From Colocasia esculenta (lineage: Eukaryota > Streptophyta > Magnoliopsida > Alismatales > Araceae), in the NCBI GenBank assembly GCA_014218235.1, contig CM024759.1, positions 77,769,079 through 77,833,078 on the forward strand: a stretch of 64,000 bases of DNA, written 5' to 3'. The notes under the pieces are model-generated. The model saw nothing but the letters and a program-made list of their open reading frames with translations. It was not told where the DNA came from and ran no database searches. How positions within the stretch are numbered: the first letter of the stretch is position 1; the number at the start of each line of letters is the position of its first letter. This document shows positions 23,401 through 35,400 of this stretch, one piece after another. The translations under genes were made by a program, and so were the position numbers.

Positions 23401-26400
23401 TGCAGATTATTTCTTGCCCCATGTATATAGAAGCGTGGAGATATCCATTGATTTTTCTTCAGGATTTACACTACCTGTTGTCTCCTTGATGACTCCTTGT
23501 TGACCTTTCTGCAGGGTTGTCAGTTCTGTTATCCCCAACATCTCGGAAGTTGTTAGACACATTTAATCTCCCTCCTCCGGGGCATGTCCTCATATATGGA
23601 CCACCTGTGAGCATTTTACACCCTGTTAACATCTTTTTCCGGTGATGCTCATGCATTGGTCTTCAATGATATTATTCTTGAACTTTCTGATAAATGGTAC
23701 TTGTTATCTTCTGAGTCGTACAACAATATGAAATACTTTTTGAGTGACTACTCAACACACATTTACTGGTCCAACATTATCCTCTAAATGGCTTTGGAAG
23801 GAGTTAATTACATGTGTCTTACCTATCATGCAAATGGTCTTTGGCTTAACTACACAATTATCAAGCAAATCTCTGACTGCGCCCACTTGTCCTCTTACCC
23901 ACTTTCTTCTCTGCTTCCATTGAGATAATTAGTATCATAGAGTTCATGCATAATGTTACTTTAGTTTAGGCTATGTTTGAGCTTAGTGATGCCGGCACCA
24001 AGATTAGTTTTGTATTGTGTGTTGGATATTCTTTTCCAGCCAGTTTTCATAGCCGATTTTTTATTTTCATGGAAATTATCTAAGACCTGTTTATGCCAAG
24101 CAAACCTCTGTCCACCTTTCATCAAGCACTTCACTGCTGATATTACTGAAAATCTCCCTGATTTATCCTAGTTCCACACACTAGTCCTACGACTCCTACT
24201 ATCTTTCCTGTCATGATCATGGTTCGCAGAATCGGCTGATTCTGGTCGATTCAGATTGGGAATTGGCCCGATCCAGATCGGGATCTGCCCTGGCCGATTC
24301 CAGGGCCAATTCAATTCCATTTTCCATGGTTATGAGGTGTTCTCATTTTATCAAGCAAATATGGAAATTGCAGGAACTTAGTCTCTAGATTATTGAAATT
24401 CCTCTGGAACCTTACATTCGTCGAGACATTATTCCTTGTGCTTGTCCACACCAAGGATGGGAGTGTTGGTTTCGGTTTCGGGATCGCCCAGGCCCGAAAC
24501 CGAAATTGTTTGGGTTTCGTTTCGCCCGTTTTCGGCCGATCTCGAACGGCCCTAAGGGGAGAGTAAACGGCCAGTTTTGGTTGGTTTTGGCCGTTTTGAC
24601 CGAAACCAATTAAATATTATTATTTTTAGTATCGGAGTTGCTATAGTGTTTTCAACAGGTTTTGGATTGGTCATGATCCAAACCAATACGTATATATGAC
24701 TTCTCCAAGGGGGCCACTCTCCTATTGACTGTGACTTAGTTGCGGTCAGTAGGAGAGTAACTCCCTTGGAAAAGTCATATGTACATTTGACTTTTTTTAC
24801 TGGACTTTAGATTTTTAGTGTTCTATTAGGTTTATTTGAATTATGAAATTTTTAGATAGACTAAATTATGAGGGATTAGAAAGTCGCTATTTTGATGGAA
24901 TCACCAAAATCACGATTTTCTTTTTTGATGGGAGAGTTGACTTTTTATTGGTAAGAGATATGATTTTTTTGATATTTTTATTGGATTCAAATGGGGGGTA
25001 CTTCTTTAATAAGGTATGAGTTCCAAGTCATCCTATGTGAATCATTGAGCCCATTCTCATATCTGCCATACATATGTTACATATATCCATGCATATATGT
25101 CTTACATATACATATATATATATGTAATATATAGTGCAAACCTCCATGTCGAGCTGGACTCCATGGGGATGAAATGTGTATATGTTCATATGTGCATGCC
25201 TCCATGGGGAGACTTTGCCCAAACAGAGATTCTGCTCGAAGCACGATCATATGTTCATATAATGTTCATGTGCAAACCTCCATGTCGAGCTGGACTCCAT
25301 GGGTATGAAATGTTTATATGTTTATATGTGAGTGCCGCGATAGGGAGACTCTGCCCAAGCAGAGATTCTGGCCGAGATGCGAGCATATGTTCATATAATG
25401 TTCATGTGCAAACCTCCATGTTGAGCTGGACTCTATGGGGATGAAATGTTTATATGTTCATACGTGCGTGCCTCCATGGGGAGACTTGCTCAAGCGGAGA
25501 TTTCGCCCGAAGCATGATCATATGTTCATATAATGTTCATGTGCAAACCTCCATGTCGAGTTGGACTCCATGGGGATAAAATGTTTATATGTTCATATGT
25601 GCGTATCTCCATAGGGAGACTCTACCCAAGCGGAGATTCTGCCTGAGACACGACCATATGTTCATTATATATTCATGTGTACGTTTCTATGTAGAGACTC
25701 TGCTCGAGGCATGTTCATATGTCTTTATCCCTATGTGGAAACCATACAAAGGTCATGGGGTAAATTTCAAGACACTCAAGTACTCCAAATACTTAAAGCT
25801 CAAGCGAGCATGTGTGGACACGCGGAAAATCAAGATCTAAAAATCACACATATGGTTTGTGGAGTATGGTTCTCTCCCCCGCTTCTCGCGGTTTTTGATC
25901 TTCTTGGAGAGCATTACGGATGTTTTGAGTTTGATTTGATTTGTTGCTTATCTTATTTTATTTCTTTTGCCTTGCGGAGCGTGCCAACCTGTTTAACAGA
26001 CAAAAGTAAGGGTCCGCGTAGTGCGGAGAAGAAAATTTGATGTCCATGGAATGGACAAGTGCGTCGTTTTTAAATCTGAACTTCTTTGGTTCCACGTTTT
26101 ATTCGTCAGACGATTAGGGTAGCGTGTGCTGGACCCCTGTCTCCATCGATCCGAATCGATGTTTTGTTTACATCGAGTTAAAAGCCCTTGATGTTATATA
26201 ACATCAGTTTTAACCCGAATACCATTCATAGCAAAGACGAGAAGATATGCTTTTTCTAAAAGAATCGTAATACGATGTTTTTTCTTTTTATTATTATCGG
26301 ACAAAATGGATTTTGATTTGAGAGAAAGGATTTGTTCCTTTGAAAAAGGTATATTTGCTTTGGAAATGAAGTATGTTTGTTTTGAAGAAAGGATTTCATT

Positions 26401-29400
26401 TTGAAAGGGATCATAGATATAATTCGAGGAATATGCGGGTATATACCCGTAGTTTAATTTGGTGCCCGGAGCATATTATTTGCTGTGGGACTTTGTTTTG
26501 CAATGAGTATGAACCTCTTTTTGAGGGTTTGATGTGTGATTTAGAGAATGAACGGGTGTATACCCGTGAGTTTATTTAGAATTTATGTATGTTGTGAATT
26601 TGGGCAGCACTCCCGTGTAGGCAAAGTTACTGCGCGAGTATATGAGTATGAGTTTGATGTACATATGATTGTATTGGTTTTAGGGCAGAGTCCCTGTATA
26701 GACAGAGTATCCCCATAAAGTACAGTCATATGAACATATGTATTTATGGACATATGGATATGCTTTTGGGCAGAACCTCCACTTGGGCAGAGTTTCCTTT
26801 AAAAGACATATTCACATGAACATATACTCGTGAACATATGGATATATTTTCGGCAGGATCTCTGTTTCGGCAGAGTTTCTTTCAGAAAGCATACGCATAT
26901 GGGCACAACTTTTTTGTGAATATATGGATATTTTCCCGGACAGAACCTCCGCTTGGGCAGAATTTCCTTTAAGGAAATATATATATATATATATAGGCAC
27001 AATATCTGTGAATATATGGATATAATCCTGGCAGAACCTCCGCTTGGGCAGAGTTTCCTTTAGGAAATATATTCATATAAGCACATAGTTGTGAACATAT
27101 GAGTATGTTTTCCGGCAGAACCTCCGCTCGGGCAGAGTATCCTTAAAAAACATATACACATGAGCACGAAATTGTGATTATATGGGTATGTTCTCGGGTA
27201 GAACCTCTGCTTGGGCAGAGTCTCCCCTAAGAAACATATACATATAAGCACAAAATCCACCATCCCGGAGTCTTGCTCGACGGGCGGGGAGAACATGTGC
27301 ATCTAAATGCGCATACCCATAGAGTCTTGCTCAATATGGAGGCATTTAGAGCACGAGAACAAGGGTATTTAAATACCATATATCCATAGAGTCTTGCTCG
27401 ATATGGAAGGTATTTAAACCCCGAAGGATATTACCCCCACAGAGTCTTGCTCGATGTGGGGGCAAGGACCGCACTATGATTTCTTTGAGAAGCCCTCCAT
27501 GGAGGGGGATGGAGGAGATGTCGATGCCGTATGGAGGTGATCTCCCTTCGCTTTGCGTTTATCGGGTGTTCCACACTTCACACCGTGCGGGGGAAGGGCC
27601 GGTACCTTCACACCGAGCAAGGGAACTTGAAGAACAAGTGAGGAGGTTTGAAAGAGGGAGAGAAAGCCTTTTGCTTTTTTCTTTGATTTTTCCTTCTCTT
27701 TTTTTTTGAAAGCCGGAGCAAGGGAACCGGGGAAGGACCCTTGGAACAATGGGGGTGCATCCCCTTTTATAGGGGTTTGCCCCCTTTACAATGCGCATGA
27801 GAGAGGTGGGTGTAGTCCCCCCTTAACCGATGGTACCCCCCATCGGTTAGGGGGAATATTCCCCTTAACCGATGGGGGGGGGGGGTCCATCGGTTAGGGG
27901 TATTGCCCTAACCGATGGTACCCCCATCGGTTTAGGGGGGGAATCCCCTTAACCGATGGAGGGGTCCATCGGTTAGGGGGGATAGGGGAATTTGCCTATA
28001 AATAGGCCCCCATATGCCCCATTGTAGGGGTGCTTTTTGGGATTCCCAGGAATGGGGGAGGGGTTTTTGACAATTTTTTCATGCCAACAACATGTTGTCA
28101 TGCTTTTCAAGCAGCTCTCATGAAAGACCCTTTAAAGAGGGAATTTATGCTCATGGAAAATTCCACAAGAGCCCTTGTTCAGTAGGAAAATTGCAGAAAG
28201 TCCCTAGAAGGGTAGAAAATATAGAAAAGTTCTCCAAAAGGACAGAAATTATGGAGAAGTCCTGGACAAGGCTCAAATACAATGTTGTCTAAATCTTCTT
28301 CAAAAGAAAACATTAGCCAAGTCTCTAATCGCCATATCACCGGTGAACCCCTGGTATGCCACTTGATTTTATGTCGTTTGCATGACTCGGTGTAGCGGGA
28401 CCCACGTCACTTCCTTGAAGTTGCGTGCGTTCTTTTGAGTTCGGCTTATGACTAAAAGTCGAGGAATGGCAGAAAAGCCCAAGGTCATTAGGAAGTGACA
28501 TAAAAGCCAGGAAAGTCATAAAATGCCAAGAAATGGCAAAGAAGTCCGAAAAAGCCAAGGAATGGCAGAAACACTCGGGAAAGTCAAGAAATGACGGAAA
28601 TGTCCGGGAATGCCCAGAAATGGTGCCAAATTGAAGAAATGCCCACAAAGGGTATGGAATTGCAGAAATATCCAGAAAGGATAAAAGCTTTAGCAAAACC
28701 CAGAAAGGGTTAGAAGATATACAAATACTCCCGCTTTGTGCGCAATTGCCCTTTCTAGACATCAAGCCAACTCCAAAGGTCTGATCACAATAAAAAAGTG
28801 ATTATGACCATGAAGCAAATCAAATGCAGGCGGAAGCAAATTCAAAGAGTTCGACTGCGATGGAATACAATCTTGAAGACTTGATTATATAATTGGGACC
28901 AAGTATAATGCTCTCAAAAAACCAAATTGTGATTCAAATTACATCTTCTCAAATTCTTTGGACTTTGAGCCAAAGATGAATCTCGACATTATTATCAAAG
29001 GTGTTCAGATTCAATGCGATGTAAATTAACACCGACTCCGGTTGGTGGGGAAAGGGTCCAACACACGAAACCCTGATTGCCTGATCAAATAAAAATGCGG
29101 AAGAAATATCCCAAATATTGGCGCAATCGTCCAATAAATGCAAATCTTTTATCTGTATAACAGATTGGCACGCCCACGCACATATAAAAATGCCTCCATG
29201 GCCAAAATTCATATATTTTCCACCAAAAGAAAATTTCTTCGTCCAACACACCCTAATTACATTAATTAGATAAATCTCGAATTGTAAACTTTAATTAGGG
29301 TTAAATTTGGGACTATTATGGAATGAGACTCAATCAATGCAATTGAGTCTTCAATCAGACTCTAATCAATGCGATTGAGTGTTTGGGACACTCAATTGCA

Positions 29401-32400
29401 CCCTAATTACATTAATTAGACAACAACTCCAATTTGTAAACCCTAATTAGGGTTAAATTTGGGGTTTTGTGCAATGAGGGTCATATAATGCAATTAAGTC
29501 TGCAGTTAGACTCTAATCAATGCAATTTAGTGTTTTGGACACTCAATTGCACCCTAGTCACATTAAGTAGATAAAATCTCCAATTTGTAAACCCTAATTA
29601 GGGTTAAATTTGGGGATTTTGTGCAATGAGGGTTTTTAACATTTTATCAATACTAATTATCTATAGATATACAACATATTAATCATTTCCTATTTTTTCT
29701 TATTTTTAAAAATTTTGGGACTTGGATGACCGGCGGCAGCGGCCGGAAACCACTCTACTTCACCCAAAAAATTGCTTCCCAAGAAATGGACAAGCACACC
29801 AATAGGTGCAACACTCTTCTTGGGAGACCTTACAATTTAGATCCCAAATTTTCGAAAAATGGAGAAGGGAGAAAGAGAAGAAGAGAAAAAAGGAGGAAGA
29901 AGGAAGAAGCAAGTGGTGGCGGGCGTTGGTGGCAATCGTTGGCGGAGCTCCGGTGTCGGCGAAGATGGGGGTGGGGGGGGGATGCCAAAGGGGGGGGGGG
30001 TGAGGTCGGGAAGCCGTGAGGGAGGGGAGAAATGGAGGGCGGACTGCGCAGATAGAATGCTGTATGTGCTGGTCCAATCCTTCCTTAAGGAGGGATCCGC
30101 GAATCGGCCTGTATCCGGTTGGATCGGGCCGATCTGGCTGGATCCAGCCTGATCCGGACCGATACGGGCCGATTCCTTTAAAAGGGAAAAAAAGTTGGCC
30201 CGGCCAATCCTGCCCCGATCTGGGCCAATTCCTTCCGATCCACCTGATGGTCCTGATCGGGGACCAGGCAGTCGGGATTTCCACCCAGGAGTTGGATCGG
30301 CAGGTGCCGATTCCAACTCAAATCGGCCGATCTCAATCTGGATCGGCCGATTTTGCAATCCATGAGGTGTTAAGGTTCAAAGGCCCAGGACATATAAATG
30401 CAGGAGCTCCACCTGGATATTTGATATGGGATTAATGCCCATACGACTCTCCTCTATACAGAAAAATCTTGCAGTTTGAACTATGGTTTGCCAGATTGCA
30501 TCAGATGTATCATTCATTATCATGGACTTTAGGATACATAACAAATTGGGCCATATGGATTTCATGCAGAAGACACTGCAATTTGAGTCATTGGCTGTAC
30601 TGGACCAAACCAGACTGTATGGGTGTATTGTACCATATCAGACTGGATATGACATGGTGCATGCCAGTGATACGGCCAATCTTGGTCTGCATACTGTTCT
30701 TTTCCCGCTCAACCCTTTCTTCTCTATGTATTCAATTAACTGAAGCATCCTGATAGGCAATTCCGGTTTATTCTGTCAGTATACGATATTTGTGTCAGGC
30801 AGATTTTGAGTTGTTTTTGGTTAGTCTTATTTGTTTGTTCTCTTGTCAGGGATCTGGGAAAACTTCACTAGGCATGGCTATTGCAAATTACTTCGAACAG
30901 CATGAAGAGATCTTTGCCCACATGTATGTTAATTATCTGATACATTTGCCTTCATTCTAGATTATTGATTACTTGAACAATCCTATGAAAATCTAACTTT
31001 ATCTATGCTAGTTTTCTTTCGTTGTGCATATTGTGCTATAGTTTATTTTCTGGGAAATCATCATCATCATCAGAATTCATGTAAGGATTTGACATTATTT
31101 TTACTGCTGGAGTTTATTTTCTGGGAAAAAGACAAAAAATTACACAATAAACTTCTTTGCAAGGTGACTACTATTGAATGATTTAGATTCTATAAGCTTC
31201 TTTGCAAGGTGATTACAATTGAACGGTTAAGATTCTATAAGGTTTCCATGACATTATCTTAGCACCATTTCAAACATCAGACCTGACAGGAAAAAGAGAT
31301 AAGAATGTCGGATATTGTCGGAAAAAACTCAAGAAGGTGGATAGCATTGCCTATTTGCACTCTTCATTGCGCTATCTCAGCACCATTTCCAACATCAGGT
31401 ATTCCAGGAAAGAGGAAACCACTAAATCTCAAAACTCTGTTCTGAATAAAGTTGATTATCTTGCCTATTTTCACCTTTTACTCACTGTCTGCTAAAATTC
31501 AGTAACTCATCCTCATAGTTACCTCAGTGCAATGATCCTGCTCAAAGTTTATGTAAGTCAGCTCATACAAATTTGCTAATAAACTTCTCATCAGAATTCT
31601 CCATACTTTGCCACCTATGTGTCATCCTACCTCCACAAGAGTAGAAAGATCCTCCATTTTAATGATTAACTCATCCACAGGAACTTTCTGCTAGCTGGCC
31701 TCTTAATGGGCCACTTTTGAAGTGGTTGACCAGGAATGCTACAATTATTCAAGTTAGGAATCTTCTCAATAATTGTGCTCACGAATATAAACATGTAAAT
31801 TATATTGATATTTTGAATTTATTGAAAATGGATGTACAATATGAAATCTTTGTTTTATGCTAATTGATCTGATGATGCTATTGCTGACAGAATTTTTGTA
31901 AGCTGCTCCAAACTTGCTCTGGAAAAGAACCAGACAATTCGACAGACACTGAACATGTACATATCAGAAGCTCTTGATCATTCACCATCATTAATGATAT
32001 TCGATGACCTTGACACTGTAGTTTCTACTACTTCCGAGCTTGAGGGATCTCAAATGTCAAATGCTACCATTCCACTTGTGGAGTTCCTTGCAGATATCAT
32101 GGATGAACTTGGGGTAAATAGATGGTTCTCAAATCATACATTAACACATGCAAGCATGCTTTCACCCAAGAACAGACGTACTCTCAACTTCTCAAGCACA
32201 TTTGCACAAGCACAAACAAAAACACTTGTATCTATATGGTTGAATGTAATCTATAATAGTTTGCCTCATTCTTGATTGTTATTTATATCCTAAGCAGGAA
32301 AGCAGTCAAGATTCCTGTGGGATTGGCTCTATTGCTTTTATGGCTTCTGCTCAAGCAATCACAAAATTACCTCAGTCCCTCTGCTCCTCAGGTACATTCT

Positions 32401-35400
32401 ATTCATGTACGAGCTGTTTCGTTTATAATCCATAATTACTTTGAAGTATGTTATGTGTGGATTCATCTTCTATCAGGAAGGTTTGATTTTCATATCCAAT
32501 TGCCTGCTCCTGCTGTGTCTGAACGTGGAGCTATCCTGAAGCATGAAGTCCATAAACGTTCCTTGGAGTGTTCAGAGGATATCCTTACTGACATTGCTTC
32601 CAAATGTGATGGATATGATGCCTATGACCTGGTATTCTTTCACTAAATAATGATTGTCAAAAGAAATACTGTTTTCCATTAAACCTTTTTGCAACAAAAA
32701 TTTGTTGCAGTATGATACAATATACATGCTGGTGACTGAATACTGTCCATAAAGGAAAAAATACGATTCATTTCAGTTTATCATATGCCATTGTTGTCTA
32801 TTACTTCCAAACCTTGCTATCATGGTTGATCTGATCTATACTATATTAACGTGTGAATGTCAGTGATGTTCAACTTGTACTTTCAAACCTTATTAGCTGA
32901 CCAAGATCAATTTGTCTTGTTGGATGGTCAGTCTTCTTATGTCTTGAAAGGGGGTGCTTAAGTTGTTGCAATCCTTGTAAATGGTCTTCATCTTGTACCT
33001 TTAAATCTTATTAACTGACCAAGATCAATTGCTTATGATTGTGTTGTTGGTTGGCCCGTCTTTTATGACCTGAAAGGGGTGCTTAAGATGTTCATTGTAG
33101 ATGAAAGAAATGTAATCATGAAACTCTTTGGCAATAGAAAAGCATTGTTGCAATGGGGCACAACTTGTTAGCAGCCAGACCTGTGCCTGTCATTGTCCAA
33201 TATCAACTTTTCATCAAGACTTGTAACTAAGAAAGCTCTTGTGAGGCCTTGAGGTACACCTGACTTTTTTTCCTCCCTCTTTCCCAGCATAATTATCTCT
33301 TCTTTTGTTCCATAAGCATTTATAAGAACTTGTTTGTCCCTGCAACTCCTGTTGCCAATGGAAGAGACAAATATGTTATAGGGATTAGGGAAAACCTGAG
33401 ATGCAGGCAACTGCATGCATCATAGAATCCTAACCTGGGTTGGACTCAGTATTTGGCCATGGATGATCCAGATCTGACCTGTATTCGAGGATCTGCCTAT
33501 TTGGCTGATCCAAAGGAAGTCGTGCATCTCGGACCGCCTGGATCGGCCAGATTAAAAATTAATTTAGATGATTTAAAAATTAAAGGAAAATAAGAAAACA
33601 GTTACGGAAAAATATATGCCTCTGTGTAAAATTCAAATATAACATTAAGATACATCGATGTAGGTTACATTGAGAAACATAAATTGTAAGAATTGATGGA
33701 TGTGTGGTAAGACTAAAACAGATAAGATTAGGAATGAGCGTTTCTGTGAAAACTTGGGGATAGCTCCACTTGATAGAAAAATGAGAGAAAATAGACTCAG
33801 GTGGTTCAGACACGTGTACTGTCTCTCTAACTCAACGCCGGTTAAAAGATGTGACCAAATCTTAGTGGATGCTAGTAAAAGAGCTAGGGGAAGGCCTAAA
33901 ATGAGATGGTGCGATGTTATTAGGAAGGGCTTGGACTTCTGAGTTTAAATACAAATATGGCACTTGATAGAAATCTTTGGCGGAAAAGGATTCATGTAGC
34001 CGATCCCAAATAATGGGATAAGACTCTGATGATGATGATGATAAATTATAAGAATTGTAGGATATGTTAAAGACGACGTGTATTTAAATATAAGTCCAAT
34101 CATCAATTATCTGATTACGAACTTATATATCTAAATAAGATTTTGATGAATATGCAATAATTGACCTTTTGTACCATATTGAATTCCATATAGATGGTGT
34201 AGCATATGTAAGAAATAAGTTAAATTATCTCAAAAGTTAGTGGATGTAGAAGAAGCTGTAGAAGAGCACCACAGTTCTGGTCTTGGGGGATTCATTCAGC
34301 TACGAGGATCTTCAATCAAGGGAAGGAAGAATGAGATCATAATTTTGAAGTGACCGCATTGTTACTATCTCCTGCTGAATAAGTAGTCCGCCTTATTTAT
34401 CCAACCATTTTAATCAGTAGAGTAGTGCTTGGGTGGATGGGAAAGGAAAGCTGTAGTGTGCTAGCATGGACATCCTGATGCTGGGGTAGGTTAGTTCTTC
34501 TTTTTCCTGTGCCAGGGGAGCGAAGTGAGGCAAGGAAAATAAAAGGTTAATTGAACCTCCAAGCATTGATGTTGAAGGTGGTTGTCCAATAATCCCATGG
34601 TACACATAAAACGTGGATTTATTTCAAGATGAAATGTGTGAGAGAACATTAAAAGAATTAGATGAACATATCATGAGTTGAGATCGGTCGATGTAGGCAA
34701 TTTTGAAGCGATTCAGGCTGATGCTGGCTGACTCCTGCAGTTTCAGGCTGATTTCTGACAATCCCACATGCATTACTTAACCCCTAGAACCAGATTGCTA
34801 ACTGACGGTTCCAATCTGAATTAGTGGATTCTGATCTGGATCGTCCAATTTTGCGTTCCACAACATGCATCTCCAATAGGGTCACAAGCACTCGAGATGC
34901 TGGTGAAGTCCAACAAGGTGCAACCCAGGCACCGGAAGGGGAACTTGAGAATATCTCATACCTTTCTGTGCTACCCATAGTTGTCAAGGCGCATCGCCTG
35001 AGCATTGAGGTACATGGAAGGCAAAATCGCCAGGATTGCCCAGGATCGCTCGATCCTAGATCAGATCGAGGTTGGGGATCCGATTCCGAGGGTAAGTCTC
35101 TGAATCGCCTAGACTTCCAACTGGATCGGCCGGAGTCGACTAAAATCGGTCTGGATCGGCCTAGATCGGTCTGGGTCGGCCGACTCTAGGTCGATTCCAG
35201 AGTCCAGACTGATCCAGGCCAATTCTCCTACTTATTTACCTGAATATCATTTAAGCAAATGTTTGATTTACTTAAGATATTACATGTAAATAAGGAAGTA
35301 CCCCCCATTTAAATCCAATAAAAATATCAAAAAGATCATATATCTTACTAATAAAAAGTCAACTCTCTCATCCAAGAAGAAAATCGTGATTTTGGTGATT

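Larger units (their letters stand above)
25813..28089 (-). mobile_element. Tat-type solo LTR (copy C) nested in copy D
   Basis: Ends TGTGGACACGCGG (25813) and CCAACA (28089). Flanks GCATG (25808-25812) and ACATG (28090-28094) match at 4 of 5. On the minus strand: start, hairpin array (27981-27817), TATAAAAGG (27771-27763), module region (27250-26600) and the relic GTTGGCACGC word near 25990. No internal domain. Confidence 0.8.
25131..29248 (+). mobile_element. Tat-type LTR (copy D), left-truncated, interrupted by solo LTR copy C
   Basis: Own sequence is 25131-25812 and about 28090-29248. The right part has GATGTAAATTAACACCGACTCC, GATTGGCACGCCCACGC (relic primer-site word, about 29162) and the end TCCAACA (29248). 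The left part is a tandem module array. It sits in a hAT 5' remnant; CACCC follows it, but no left duplication remains. Confidence 0.7.
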
